From contig SVSE01000003.1 in NCBI GenBank assembly GCA_015064445.1, forward strand, positions 86,324 to 150,323: a DNA stretch of 64,000 nt, given 5' to 3'. Of the stretch, positions 26,674 through 34,523 are shown one piece after another. The position numbers and the translations under genes are program-made. The DNA comes from Oscillospiraceae bacterium (GTDB taxonomy: Bacteria; Bacillota; Clostridia; Oscillospirales; CAG-272). The notes below the pieces were generated by a model. That model saw only the letters and a program-made list of their open reading frames with translations, searched no databases and was not told the origin of the DNA. Numbering within the stretch: the stretch's first letter is position 1; every line of letters starts with the position of its first letter.

Positions 26674-27371
26674 GGAAATCCGAGCAATACTTAAAGGGTG
26701 TCAAGGTCTCGCTTCCTGTAATTTTGGGATACTTGCCCGTTGCAATTGCCTTTGCAGTTATGGCGAGCGAGGTTGGCTTTACACCTCTCGAAATAATAGC
26801 GATGTCAACGCTTGTTTTCGCAGGCGCATCTCAGATAATGGCAGTCGGAATGATAGGCACGGGGGCATCTATGCTCTCTGTTGTCGTTGCAACCTTTGTG
26901 CTTAATTTAAGGCACTTCATTATGGGCTCATATATAATGAAAAGGCTTGGAAAAACCAAGACCGTGCATAAAATAACAACTGCTCACGGAATTACCGACG
27001 AGGCTTTTGCAATAATTAGCGCCACTCCCGACCACATTTGTACCGTTCCCTATCTTTTTGGAATTATAACTGTTACATATGGCTCGTGGGTTGTTGGAAC
27101 TGCAATCGGTGCGTTTGTTAGCGTGCTTATTCCAGCTGTTGTGTCCGATGCACTCGGAATTGCGCTTTTTGCCTTGTTTATCTCACTTTTAGTCCCTGGT
27201 ATAAAAAAGAGCTGGCGACTTATAGTGCTTGTATGCTTTACAGCGCTTCTTAACACCGTTCTTACTTGGCTATTACCAGATAATGCATCGTCGTGGGCGA
27301 TTATAATCTCGTGCATTGTTGGCGCGCTGGTGGGCGTGTTCTTTGTGCGCGATGAGGAGGTGGCGCAGTGA
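26670..27371 (+). CDS. azlC: AzlC-family branched-chain amino acid exporter, large subunit
   Basis: 233 residues, about seven membrane helices. GYLPVAIAFAVMASEVGFTPLEIIAMSTLVFAGASQIMAV near 19 and LNLRHFIMGSYI near 76 are AzlC signatures. With AzlD it exports leucine and similar amino acids or analogues. Overlaps rsmG by four bases and azlD by four bases. Confidence 0.93.
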   Translation: MRKSEQYLKGVKVSLPVILGYLPVAIAFAVMASEVGFTPLEIIAMSTLVFAGASQIMAVGMIGTGASMLSVVVATFVLNLRHFIMGSYIMKRLGKTKTVHKITTAHGITDEAFAIISATPDHICTVPYLFGIITVTYGSWVVGTAIGAFVSVLIPAVVSDALGIALFALFISLLVPGIKKSWRLIVLVCFTALLNTVLTWLLPDNASSWAIIISCIVGALVGVFFVRDEEVAQ

Positions 27372-27670
27372 ATTACCTTCTCTTGTCCGTATTTATGATG
27401 CTTGTGACTATCATTCCAAGAATTTTGCCAGGATTTCTCCTTGACCATATTACTCTTGGCGCTAAGGCAAGGAAATTCTTGAATTTGATTCCGTTTACAG
27501 CAATGAGTGCGCTTATTTTCCCAGGCGTGCTTACAATTGATGAAAGATGGTGGATAGGCTTGGTTGGCGCGCTTGTTGCAATCGGTCTTTCGCTTATCAA
27601 AAAAATGCCGACCTTTGTCGTTGTAATCGCATCGGTTTTGGCGCTTATGGGAATTTATGCAATAGTTTAA
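27368..27670 (+). CDS. azlD: AzlD-family branched-chain amino acid exporter, small subunit
   Basis: 100 residues, three to four membrane helices; PRILPGFLLDHITLGAKARKFLNLIPFTAMSALIFPG near 17 matches AzlD. GTG start at 27368, coupled to azlC. Its last 57 bases are repeated exactly at 27806-27862, on the far side of a palindromic insertion. Confidence 0.9.
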   Translation: MNYLLLSVFMMLVTIIPRILPGFLLDHITLGAKARKFLNLIPFTAMSALIFPGVLTIDERWWIGLVGALVAIGLSLIKKMPTFVVVIASVLALMGIYAIV

Positions 27671-27862
27671 GCATTCTCCTTGAGGAGAAGGAGGACCGCT
27701 AGTGGTGGCTGAGGTGTAGCCACTTGTGGCGTGTATAAAATCTACACCTCATCCGTCGCGATAAATCGCAACACCTTCCCCTCCGTTCAAAGGGGAAGGC
27801 TATTAGCCGACCTTTGTCGTTGTAATCGCATCGGTTTTGGCGCTTATGGGAATTTATGCAAT
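27607..27862. repeat. Palindromic insertion flanked by a 57-bp duplication of the azlD end
   Basis: 27607-27663 and 27806-27862 are identical over 57 bases. Between them (about 27671-27805) are two head-to-head repeat units: TTCTCCTTGAGGAGAAGG...GGCTGAGGTGTAG, then CTACACCTCATCC...CCTTCCCCTCCG...AAGGGGAAGG. The second unit also occurs at 45.9 kb. Confidence 0.85.
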
Positions 27863-27888
27863 TATTTAAAAATGGCAAAAATTTATCA

Positions 27889-27917
27889 TTGACAAATTGA
27901 CGCGCGTGTGTTAATAT
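27889..27917 (+). promoter_or_regulatory. Promoter of the 77-residue protein gene
   Basis: TTGACA (27889-27894), 17 bp spacer, TAATAT (27912-27917). Confidence 0.65.
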
Positions 27918-27959
27918 CTATGTATAATAATTTAACTAATACTTTTTGGAGGGGCAAAT

Positions 27960-28193
27960 ATGCAAAGAATCGTTAGAAATCAAGTGCTTGACACTGCTAC
28001 TGCGAAGATTGTGAAAAAGGTTACAAGTGGTATATTTGGCGATCCTAAGGGATATGAGGAAACACTCTACATAACAGATAAGGGCACATACTTCCTCTAT
28101 ACCAACGGTGGCGCGGAATCCAAGTACACCGAGGAGAAAATCACACTCAAATACAAGCCTTACGCACAAAAATGGCTTGAAGAAAACAAATAA
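27960..28193 (+). CDS. Small conserved-looking hypothetical protein
   Basis: 77 residues, soluble, basic N-terminal half and a middle with alternating beta-type residues (ETLYITDKGTYFLYTNGG), closing with a helix (YAQKWLEENK). Own promoter, a strong GGAGGGG RBS and a terminator support it as real. I do not recognise a named family. A regulator or RNA-binding role would be a guess. Confidence 0.75.
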   Translation: MQRIVRNQVLDTATAKIVKKVTSGIFGDPKGYEETLYITDKGTYFLYTNGGAESKYTEEKITLKYKPYAQKWLEENK

Positions 28194-28218
28194 AAAGAGC
28201 CTACCAAGGCTCTTTTTT
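28192..28218 (+). terminator. Terminator of the 77-residue protein gene
   Basis: AAAAAGAGCCT/AGGCTCTTTTTT hairpin with T run. Confidence 0.9.
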
Positions 28219-28248
28219 GCTAAAAATCTATAAAAATAAAAAAACATC

Positions 28249-28277
28249 TTGATTTTTAAAAAAAGATATGCTATACT
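28249..28277 (+). promoter_or_regulatory. Promoter of the tRNA-Ser unit
   Basis: TTGATT (28249-28254), 17 bp spacer, TATACT (28272-28277). Confidence 0.65.
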
Positions 28278-28290
28278 TACTAAGCAATAT

Positions 28291-28352
28291 GGAGAATTCG
28301 CGTGAGGTGCGAGGGCGCACGATTGAAATTGTGTGACCGTATCGACACGGTT
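28291..28352 (+). pseudogene. Truncated tRNA-Ser copy
   Basis: GGAGAATTCGC start, D arm and anticodon arm match the intact tRNA-Ser 75 bp downstream. One base is missing from the anticodon loop (TTGAAA instead of TTGGAAA). The variable arm is altered and the sequence stops before any T arm or acceptor 3' strand. It would be the first part of the tRNA transcript. Confidence 0.8.
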
Positions 28353-28365
28353 TTCTTGATAATAT

Positions 28366-28456
28366 GGAGAATTCGCCTAGTTGGTCGAGGGCGCACGATT
28401 GGAAATCGTGTAACCGGTAACACGGTTCCAGAGTTCGAATCTCTGATTCTCCGCCA
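28366..28456 (+). tRNA. tRNA-Ser (anticodon GGA), CCA encoded
   Basis: Acceptor GGAGAAT pairs with ATTCTCC; the anticodon arm CACGA-TTGGAAA-TCGTG gives anticodon GGA; a long variable arm (ACCGGTAACACGGT) and T arm with GTTCGAATC make it class II serine. CCA is encoded at 28454-28456. Confidence 0.95.
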
Positions 28457-28494
28457 ACAAAAATGACAGGTCTTGTGCCTGTCTTTTTTGTTGG
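28453..28494. terminator. Extended terminator hairpin behind tRNA-Ser
   Basis: GCCAACAAAAATGACAGG pairs with CCTGTCTTTTTTGTTGGC. The 18-bp inverted repeat begins at the tRNA discriminator base, so the RNA end is mirrored on the other side of the loop. Confidence 0.8.
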
Positions 28495-28545
28495 CTACGA
28501 ATTGGATTCGAACTCTACCCGAACCAAGTTACTACACGGTTACTA
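28493..28545 (-). pseudogene. Inverted degenerate copy of the tRNA-Ser 3' half
   Basis: Read on the minus strand this stretch runs TAACCGTG...GGTTCGGG...AGAGTTCGAATCC...TAGCC, paralleling the intact gene from variable arm to CCA. Homology is inferred by eye and is imperfect. Confidence 0.45.
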
Positions 28546-28613
28546 AGACGAGGCGAGCGAGCGCATTCGGGGAATGATGAAGCGAGCTCGCCGAGGTGGA
28601 GCAACTCAAAGAG

Positions 28614-28663
28614 CGCAATTCTGATACAAAGGGATTGCGGTTTTTGTTATTTTGTGGTATAAT
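28614..28663 (+). promoter_or_regulatory. Hairpin-promoter block, copy 1
   Basis: A 33-base segment (28614-28646, CGCAAT...ATTGCGGTTTTT) repeats exactly at 29062-29094. The 3' arm of the hairpin supplies TTGCGG as the -35 hexamer (28635-28640), then 17 bp and TATAAT (28658-28663). Confidence 0.7.
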
Positions 28664-28683
28664 GATAAAAAGGCGGTGATTAT

Positions 28684-29001
28684 ATGATCCCATTTGAAGC
28701 TATCACAAAATTGTTTTCTTTTGATCTTCAAGGTAAATATTGCATTGAGATAGAGTTCTCAATCAATGGCTTTCCAAAATATCAATCGTGTTGGATGGGG
28801 AAAATGCCCGACAAGGGAAAAGATCTTTATTGGTACGGACTTGTGTCCGATGGCTCCGAAGCATTCGATTATGATAATTTTCAAGATTTCTCATGTGCGC
28901 CTGTTTTTTGTGGTAAATCCTTGAAAGACATTTGGAACGAGGTTGAGGTTCTATCAATAGACGGCTGCGATCCTAAAGAACGACTTCAAGCATATCTTTA
29001 A
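28684..29001 (+). CDS. Small accessory protein of unknown function
   Basis: 105 residues, acidic and soluble, no signal or membrane segment. Phrases such as YQSCWMGKMPDKGKDLYWYGLVSDGSEAF and SAPVFCGKSLKDIW resemble small Firmicutes proteins that look like immunity or SMI-type partners, but I cannot name a family. RBS GGCGGTG before the ATG. Preceded by a hairpin-promoter block that is repeated before the next gene, suggesting a duplicated cassette next to tRNA-Ser. Confidence 0.75.
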   Translation: MIPFEAITKLFSFDLQGKYCIEIEFSINGFPKYQSCWMGKMPDKGKDLYWYGLVSDGSEAFDYDNFQDFSCAPVFCGKSLKDIWNEVEVLSIDGCDPKERLQAYL

Positions 29002-29061
29002 ATTTGTTCCTTCTTATCTGTAGTTTTGTATCAAAATTACCGTCATTAGCCAAATAAAAAC

Positions 29062-29111
29062 CGCAATTCTGATACAAAGGGATTGCGGTTTTTGCTTTTT
29101 TATGATATAAT
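29062..29111 (+). promoter_or_regulatory. Hairpin-promoter block, copy 2
   Basis: Same 33 bases as copy 1 (29062-29094). Here the upstream AAAAACCGCAAT completes a bidirectional terminator-like hairpin. TTGCGG (29083-29088), 17 bp, TATAAT (29106-29111); the RBS region GATGGTGATTAT also matches copy 1. Confidence 0.7.
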
Positions 29112-29135
29112 ACTTTTTAGAAGGATGGTGATTAT

Positions 29136-29651
29136 ATGAGAAAAATACTTGGTTCTTGGAGCGGAATGAGAAAGTATTTAGAGCAGGATATGCTTGCGGA
29201 GTCGTTGCTAGGACGAGTACGATACGGATGTACTACATATGTAGGCATGGATGGTTGCCGTATTTTTGAAATTTGTATCGATAAAAAGCAAATCAAGCGT
29301 TTTTCTTGGGAAACCGTCAACTCCTATTTTATTGATAGCGGATATACGAGTAATAAGAATCCAAGCGGTATCAGCGAGTATTGGGCAGAGTTTTGGTTTC
29401 TGCTTGATAAGTATCCCATGACAGATCGTACGGAATATACCGACGAGGAATTTTGTGGAGCGCTTGAAACCTATCGAAATCAGGAAATCAAAGAAAGCCT
29501 CTATTCTGAAAACCCGATTGTGAGAATGTTTGCTGTTTTGGACAGAAGAGTCGGAAAGCGAACGCTTACGAAAGTGAAAGAAACCATAGAAGAACAGCCG
29601 CTTTGGCTTAAACAGTTTTATCAATTGAGATTGGCGGCAGAGGGTATTTAA
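29136..29651 (+). CDS. SF0329-family-like protein
   Basis: 171 residues, soluble. The opening GSWSGMRKYLEQDMLAESLLGRVRYGCTTYVGMDGCRIFEI, the YWAEFWFLLDKYPMTDRTEYTDEEF middle and ENPIVRMFAVLDRRVGKRTL end match what I know as SF0329 family proteins, whose function is unknown. Own RBS and the second hairpin-promoter block. Possibly cargo of a degraded mobile cassette beside tRNA-Ser. Confidence 0.7.
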   Translation: MRKILGSWSGMRKYLEQDMLAESLLGRVRYGCTTYVGMDGCRIFEICIDKKQIKRFSWETVNSYFIDSGYTSNKNPSGISEYWAEFWFLLDKYPMTDRTEYTDEEFCGALETYRNQEIKESLYSENPIVRMFAVLDRRVGKRTLTKVKETIEEQPLWLKQFYQLRLAAEGI

Positions 29652-29687
29652 TTTTGTAACATTATTTCAGCAAAGATACAGTAAAGA

Positions 29688-29721
29688 ATAAAATCCGCTC
29701 TTGTTGAGCGGATTTTGTTTT
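29688..29721. terminator. Bidirectional terminator
   Basis: AAAATCCGCTC/GAGCGGATTTT hairpin between the convergent SF0329-like gene and the sodium-pump genes. Confidence 0.9.
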
Positions 29722-29865
29722 TTATTTTTCATCATCAGAATGCTTGCTGGTGAATTTGTTAATAATGCAGGTTGCTGCTATAATAATTCCGACAATCATA
29801 AAAACGCCAAGCATTCCTATTCCCATATATTTGAGATTATTTATAAATTCCATAGGTTCAAACAT
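29722..29865 (-). CDS. Small OadG-like sodium pump gamma subunit
   Basis: 47 residues: MFEPMEFINNLKYMGIG, a single membrane helix at about 14-34 (GMLGVFMIVGIIIAATCIINKF) and a short charged tail. That is the shape of the oxaloacetate/methylmalonyl-CoA decarboxylase gamma subunit, which assembles the membrane complex. AAGGAG RBS overlaps the oadB stop codon, so it is coupled to the beta subunit. Assignment rests on size, topology and position. Confidence 0.75.
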   Translation of the reverse strand: MFEPMEFINNLKYMGIGMLGVFMIVGIIIAATCIINKFTSKHSDDEK

Positions 29866-29877
29866 ATTATTTCTCCT

Positions 29878-31014
29878 TTATAAAAAGAATCCAAGAACCA
29901 AGGAGCCTGCAATTACTGATGCAATTTGACCAGATACATTAACTCCTATTGCGTGCATAAGAAGGAAGTTTTGGTTGTCCTCCTCGAGTCCCATTTTGTG
30001 TACTATTCTTCCTGACATAGGGAATGCAGAAATTCCCGCAGCTCCAATCATTGGGTTTATAGGGTCCTTATGCATTGCCTTGAGTATAAGGTTAAAGAGC
30101 TTTGCAAAGAGAACGCCTCCTGCTGTGTCAACAATAAATGCCACAAGACCGAGAGCCAAAATCAAGAGTGTAGATGGCTGTAGGAACTTATCTGCGCTCA
30201 TTTGGAATGCTATTGTAATTCCCAAGAATATTGTAATGAGGTTTGCAAGAGTCTTTTGCGCTGTTTCGGAGAGCGAATCAAGAACTCCACATTCACGAAT
30301 AAGGTTTCCAAACATCAAGAATCCGATAAGTGATGCTGCGCTTGGAACGAATATACAGGTAACGATTGAAATAGCGATTGGGAAAAGAATCTTTGTGGTC
30401 TTTGAAACGCTCTTTTCCTCATACTTCATTCTTATTCTGCGTTCCTTTTTGGTTGTCAAAAGCTTTATTACAGGTGGTTGAATAATAGGAACGAGCGCCA
30501 TATATGAATACGCGGCTACTGCAATTGCTCCGATATAGCCCGAATGCTCTCCTCCACCAAGAAGGGCGTTTGCCACTACAATTGATGTAGGACCATCTGC
30601 TGCGCCTATTATAGATATTGATGCTGCAACCTTGTCTGGGAAGAACATTGCTGCCGTACAAAGTGTGAAAAATATTCCAAATTGAGCAGCTGCACCAAAT
30701 ATCATTAGCTTTGGATTGTTAAGCAACGGACCAAAATCTATCATTGCTCCGATTCCGATAAACAAAATCAGAGGAAATAGCTCGTTTGAGATTCCTGCGT
30801 TGTATAAGGTTTCAAGTGGCTCTGCGATACCTGAGCCTGGGAAATTCATAAGAATTGCGCCAAAGCCTATCGGCAGAAGAAGAGTGGGTTCCATCTGTTT
30901 TTTAATTGCAAGAAAGATAAGCACGGCACCGATGATCCACATGACTACCATCTTCCAATTATCACCCTCGCCAAATTTAACTATTGGCTCAAACAGCTTT
31001 AGAAGTTCGTTCAT
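29878..31014 (-). CDS. Sodium ion-translocating decarboxylase beta subunit
   Basis: 378 residues, about ten membrane helices. GIGAMIDFGPLLNNPKLMIFGAAAQFGIF near 85, ISIIGAADGPTSIVVANALLGG near 132 and the final NFLLMHAIGVNVSGQIASVIAGSLVLG are hallmarks of OadB/GcdB/MmdB. It couples decarboxylation of a biotin-bound carboxyl group to sodium export. The alpha (carboxyltransferase) and biotin subunits are not in the window, so the substrate (oxaloacetate, glutaconyl-CoA or methylmalonyl-CoA) is open. AAGGAG RBS. Confidence 0.93.
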   Translation of the reverse strand: MNELLKLFEPIVKFGEGDNWKMVVMWIIGAVLIFLAIKKQMEPTLLLPIGFGAILMNFPGSGIAEPLETLYNAGISNELFPLILFIGIGAMIDFGPLLNNPKLMIFGAAAQFGIFFTLCTAAMFFPDKVAASISIIGAADGPTSIVVANALLGGGEHSGYIGAIAVAAYSYMALVPIIQPPVIKLLTTKKERRIRMKYEEKSVSKTTKILFPIAISIVTCIFVPSAASLIGFLMFGNLIRECGVLDSLSETAQKTLANLITIFLGITIAFQMSADKFLQPSTLLILALGLVAFIVDTAGGVLFAKLFNLILKAMHKDPINPMIGAAGISAFPMSGRIVHKMGLEEDNQNFLLMHAIGVNVSGQIASVIAGSLVLGFFL

Positions 31015-31093
31015 TTTTAATCTCCTTTTTGAATTTTGTCAAAATATTATACCATAAAAGCAAACGCAGATGCGTTTGTTTACATTAAATTTT

Positions 31094-31122
31094 ATTATAT
31101 CACAAAACTTTCGCAGATACAA
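31094..31122 (-). promoter_or_regulatory. Promoter of the sodium pump operon
   Basis: TTGTAT (31117-31122), 17 bp spacer, TATAAT (31094-31099). A small AAACGCA/TGCGTTT hairpin follows in the leader. Confidence 0.5.
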
Positions 31123-31172
31123 GTAACTTCTTGGATTTCCGAGCCATTTATTAAAATTAATTTTTACAAAGT

Positions 31173-31200
31173 AAAAAGGACACCGAGGTGTCCTTTTTTA
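31173..31200 (-). terminator. Terminator of the LRR lipoprotein gene
   Basis: AAAAAGGACACC/GGTGTCCTTTTT hairpin. Confidence 0.85.
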
Positions 31201-31205
31201 TTTAA

Positions 31206-32852
31206 TTATTCTCCGTCGTAGTTGTAAATTACTCTACCGTTCACAGAGTAAGCGAGCATCTCGGGCAAGTCGTGTCCCTCGATTTGCTCCCATTGATCCT
31301 CCGAGCCACGGAAATAGATTTTTCCAAAGGCGTTTGTAAATGAGTTCTCACAAATTTTTGTAACGGAAGCAGGAAGAATAATCTTTTCAAGGTAGATTGT
31401 TGCGTTAAACGCAGCCTCGCCTATCTTGGTAACATTTCCTCTTATATCAATTGTTTTGATAGCTCTGCAGTTTGAGAAGGTGTAAGGCTTGATTTCAGTA
31501 ACACCTGATGGAATAATAATGCTTGTCAAGCCCTCACAGCCATTAAATGCAGCCTCACCGATTGAAACAATGCTCTCTGGGAGATTGATTGATGAGAGAT
31601 TCTCGTTGCCAAAGAATGCGTGCGCACCGATTGCTGTAATTGTATTAGGAACGGTTGTTGTCCAGCATCCAAAAATCAAGGTATTGGTTGCTGTTTCAAC
31701 GATAGCGTTGCAGTTGTTTCTTGAATCGTAAACCTCGTTGTACTGGTCAACTGTTACGGTCTTGATTGAATCTGAATATGCGAATGCGCACTCCTCAATA
31801 ACGGTAACAGATGCAGGAATATTAACAACCTCAAGCACCTTGCAGGTCATAAATGCATATCCCTCAATCTTCTCTACACCGTCAGAGATTGTAAGTGTCT
31901 TCAAAAGCTTGCAGTTTGTAAAGGTTCTTGACTCAACAACCTTAAGGCTTGCAGGAATTGTGATTTTTGTAAGTGATTCACACCAAGCAAATGCGTCAGC
32001 GCCAAGCTTAGTCAAGCCCTCTGGCAAGGTAATATTGCACAAGCTGTAGCAACAAGAAAACGCTTTAAGACCGATGGTCTCGCAGGTGGTTGGGATTGCA
32101 ATAGTGCCAAGCTCCTCGCAGTATTCAAATGCGCTCTCGCCGATTGCTGTAACCTCGCCCAAGAGAGTGATTCTATCAAGATTCTTGCACTTGTAGAAGG
32201 TCTTTTGCTCGATTACTGTAATTGTGCTTGGAAGCTCGATTTCCTTCAAGCTATCGCACTCGTAAAATGCGCTCTCGCCGATAGACTTAATGCTTTCTGG
32301 AATAACGATTGTTTCGATAACCTCGTTCCCTTTGAATGCCTCATCAGCAATTGCAACAACTGGAAGTCCGTTGTATGTTGTAGGAACGATAACATCCTTT
32401 GCAGTGCCCTCGTAGCCTGTTACAGTGTAGTTGTTTCCACCACCACTTGTTGTGAAAACAAGTCCCTCTGTGTAAAGCTCATATGAGCAACGAGTACAGA
32501 AATTGTCCTCATCAAGGTCGTGACCGAGCTTTGGCATATACTCCTGTGCTACGATTATTGCGTTGCATACTGAGCATTCCTTACCAGCAGTAAGACCTGA
32601 CAAGGTACAGGTAGGAAGAATTACGCTAACATCGCGCTCTGTGTGTGCGATTTTGTCGATTTTCTCTTCCTTTGTTTCCTCACAGCCAGCACAAGTAAAG
32701 AGCTTTGTTCCCTCCTCGGAGCAGGTTGCCTCCTTTGTTACTGTTCCATTGTCCCACGCGTGCTCGTGTGGCTCTTCCTCACAAGCAACGAAGCAAGCAA
32801 TGGTAAGCACTATGCCGAAAATCAAGCATAGCAATTTAAGTGCTTTCTTCAT
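31206..32852 (-). CDS. LRR lipoprotein with Cys-rich modules
   Basis: 548 residues. Lipoprotein signal with FVAC at the lipobox (Cys about 24). Residues 28-125 contain HAW...KEATCSEEGTKLFTCAGCEETK and a second PTC...CSVC module, the same type as in the 17029-20088 protein. From about 150 to 535 run BspA-type LRR units (IPESIKSIGESAFYECDSLKEIELP and similar). Predicted lipid-anchored surface binder. Consensus promoter and GGAGG RBS; single gene. Confidence 0.87.
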   Translation of the reverse strand: MKKALKLLCLIFGIVLTIACFVACEEEPHEHAWDNGTVTKEATCSEEGTKLFTCAGCEETKEEKIDKIAHTERDVSVILPTCTLSGLTAGKECSVCNAIIVAQEYMPKLGHDLDEDNFCTRCSYELYTEGLVFTTSGGGNNYTVTGYEGTAKDVIVPTTYNGLPVVAIADEAFKGNEVIETIVIPESIKSIGESAFYECDSLKEIELPSTITVIEQKTFYKCKNLDRITLLGEVTAIGESAFEYCEELGTIAIPTTCETIGLKAFSCCYSLCNITLPEGLTKLGADAFAWCESLTKITIPASLKVVESRTFTNCKLLKTLTISDGVEKIEGYAFMTCKVLEVVNIPASVTVIEECAFAYSDSIKTVTVDQYNEVYDSRNNCNAIVETATNTLIFGCWTTTVPNTITAIGAHAFFGNENLSSINLPESIVSIGEAAFNGCEGLTSIIIPSGVTEIKPYTFSNCRAIKTIDIRGNVTKIGEAAFNATIYLEKIILPASVTKICENSFTNAFGKIYFRGSEDQWEQIEGHDLPEMLAYSVNGRVIYNYDGE

Positions 32853-32887
32853 TTGTTCTTTCCTCCATATTTTATATGTATATAAAC

Positions 32888-32916
32888 ATTATAATCCCGT
32901 GCCCAAAAAATGTCAA
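32888..32916 (-). promoter_or_regulatory. Promoter of the LRR lipoprotein gene
   Basis: Perfect TTGACA (32911-32916), 17 bp spacer, perfect TATAAT (32888-32893), minus strand. Confidence 0.85.
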
Positions 32917-32927
32917 CCTTTTAAAAA

Positions 32928-32955
32928 CAAAAAGCCTGCCAAAGCAGGCTTTTGT
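32928..32955 (-). terminator. Terminator of the YgjV-like gene
   Basis: AAAAGCCTGC/GCAGGCTTTT hairpin. Confidence 0.85.
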
Positions 32956-33501
32956 TTATTCTTCCTTTTTCTTGATGTCAAGTCGGATTATACCGACGAT
33001 TATTGAAATTAGGTTTAAAATTTCGCTTGCGATAGCGCCAAAAGAGCCACTAAAGCAGTTATAAACGAGCCACATAGGCGAGCTGATAAGTCCAAGTGAC
33101 CTTACGGTTTTTGACTTGCCCGCACGCAAAGCGATTGTCGCAATTATCATAGCAAGCACGGGCAAAAGCTCTATTATGAGGTTTTTTGCGCTTGGCTGTG
33201 TTCCAAATGCCAAGAATGTAAGTGGGTACGACACGCCAAAGGCAAGGATAAACACGATAAGCCAAGGGAGTGCCCTCGCCCTCGTTTTGTCCTCAAAATA
33301 AAAGACCACTGCACGAAGCGCGCCCACTATGTTAAGCAGTCCACCGACAATAGCGCCCAAAAGCAGATAGTTAATGGCAAAGGTCAGCGCTGCGAAAAAT
33401 TGAAAAATTAAAACATTCCTTTGCTTCTTTTGTTGAAAAACGATGATATTGAATATCATTCCAACAATTCCAAAGGCTTGTGCGACTATTTCTATTTTCA
33501 C
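32956..33501 (-). CDS. YgjV-family inner membrane protein
   Basis: 181 residues with six hydrophobic helices. The start QAFGIVGMIFNIIVFQQKKQRNVLIFQ, NYLLLGAIVGGLLNIVGALRAVVFYF near 45 and SPMWLVYNCFSGSFGAIASEILNLISIIVGIIRLD at the end match YgjV-type proteins of unknown function. GTG start at 33501 with GAGGAG close upstream. Confidence 0.8.
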   Translation of the reverse strand: MKIEIVAQAFGIVGMIFNIIVFQQKKQRNVLIFQFFAALTFAINYLLLGAIVGGLLNIVGALRAVVFYFEDKTRARALPWLIVFILAFGVSYPLTFLAFGTQPSAKNLIIELLPVLAMIIATIALRAGKSKTVRSLGLISSPMWLVYNCFSGSFGAIASEILNLISIIVGIIRLDIKKKEE

Positions 33502-33618
33502 TCTCTCCTCTTAGTGCAAAATCGCCTGCCCTGTGTGAGATTTTAGGTGGCTTTTTTGCAAAACAAATATTTATATGTTATATATTATCACAAAAGGTGT
33601 AAAAAGTAAAGTGTAGCA

Positions 33619-33647
33619 TTGACTTTTTATGACAAAAATGATATAAT
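33619..33647 (+). promoter_or_regulatory. Promoter of the SGNH hydrolase gene
   Basis: TTGACT (33619-33624), 17 bp spacer, TATAAT (33642-33647). Confidence 0.8.
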
Positions 33648-33684
33648 TTTTTTGACAAATATATTTTTGAGAGGAAACTTTATT

Positions 33685-34305
33685 ATGAGAATTTTATTTC
33701 AAGGCGACTCTATAACTGACGCAGGCAGAAGCTGGTCTAATAATGCCGACCTCGGTAAGGGCTACGCACATCTTGTTGAGGCGTCTCTTGGCTTTGAGGA
33801 GCCGGGTCAGCACGAGTTCTTTAACAAGGGAATTAGTGGCAACAGAATTGTTGACCTCTATGCACGCATTAAGGCTGACATCATCAATCTAAAGCCCGAT
33901 TTTATGAGTATTCTTATCGGTGTAAACGATGTTTGGCACGAGGTTGGAGATAATCCAAACGGTGTTGACAATGATAAGTTTTTCAAGATTTACTCAATGC
34001 TTATTGAGGAAGTAAAGGAAGCGCTTCCCGATATTAAAATTATAATTCTTGAGCCATTCGTGCTTGAGGGCCCTTCTACAACCGAGCATTGGGATTACTT
34101 CAAGACCGAAACTGCAAAGAGAGCGCAAATGGCGAGAAAGATTGCAGAAAAGTTTGATTTGCCATTCGTTGAGCTTCAAAAGGGCTTCGACGCTCTTGCG
34201 AAAAAGGCTGATAACACCTACTGGCTCGGCGACGGTGTGCATCCAACTGCTAAGGGACACGAGTTTATTAAAACCGAGTGGCTTAAGGCGTTTAAGGCGC
34301 TTTAA
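33685..34305 (+). CDS. SGNH/GDSL-family esterase
   Basis: 206 residues. FQGDSITDAGR near 5 (block I Ser), NKGISGNRIVDL near 46 (block II Gly), ILIGVNDVWHEV near 73 (block III Asn) and LGDGVHPTAKGHE near 180 (block V Asp/His) are all present. Closest in style to carbohydrate acetyl esterases that strip acetyl groups from xylan or pectin. No signal peptide, so it likely acts on imported oligosaccharides. Start at 33685 set by GAGAGG. Confidence 0.9.
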   Translation: MRILFQGDSITDAGRSWSNNADLGKGYAHLVEASLGFEEPGQHEFFNKGISGNRIVDLYARIKADIINLKPDFMSILIGVNDVWHEVGDNPNGVDNDKFFKIYSMLIEEVKEALPDIKIIILEPFVLEGPSTTEHWDYFKTETAKRAQMARKIAEKFDLPFVELQKGFDALAKKADNTYWLGDGVHPTAKGHEFIKTEWLKAFKAL

Positions 34306-34370
34306 GTGCGAAGAGCGAGGTGCGAAGTGCGGAATGATTAAAACATTCACGAGGAGCAACGCACATTACT

Positions 34371-34490
34371 TTAATTCTTTTGTGCTAAATTAGACAAGGC
34401 GCACCGGAAATGGCGGGCGACGGCGTACTCGGTGTACGGTTAGGTCGCCATTGAGGAGCAACGCAGTATAATAACGCACAAAAGAATTAA
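34371..34490 (+). repeat. Covarying structured element, copy A
   Basis: Outer 15-bp perfect inverted repeat (34371-34385 with 34476-34490). Conserved TTAGACAAGGCGCACCGG, stem 1 ATGG/CCAT plus CGAC/GTCG, stem 2 CGTAC/GTACG, conserved TTGAGGAGCAACGCAGTAT. A truncated tail of another copy precedes it near 34350. Confidence 0.85.
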
Positions 34491-34518
34491 AAAACCGACA
34501 CAGTGTGTCGGTTTTTTA
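34489..34518. terminator. Bidirectional terminator
   Basis: AAAACCGACAC/GTGTCGGTTTT hairpin directly behind element A, before the convergent amidohydrolase stop codon. Confidence 0.9.
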
Positions 34519-34523
34519 ATTTA

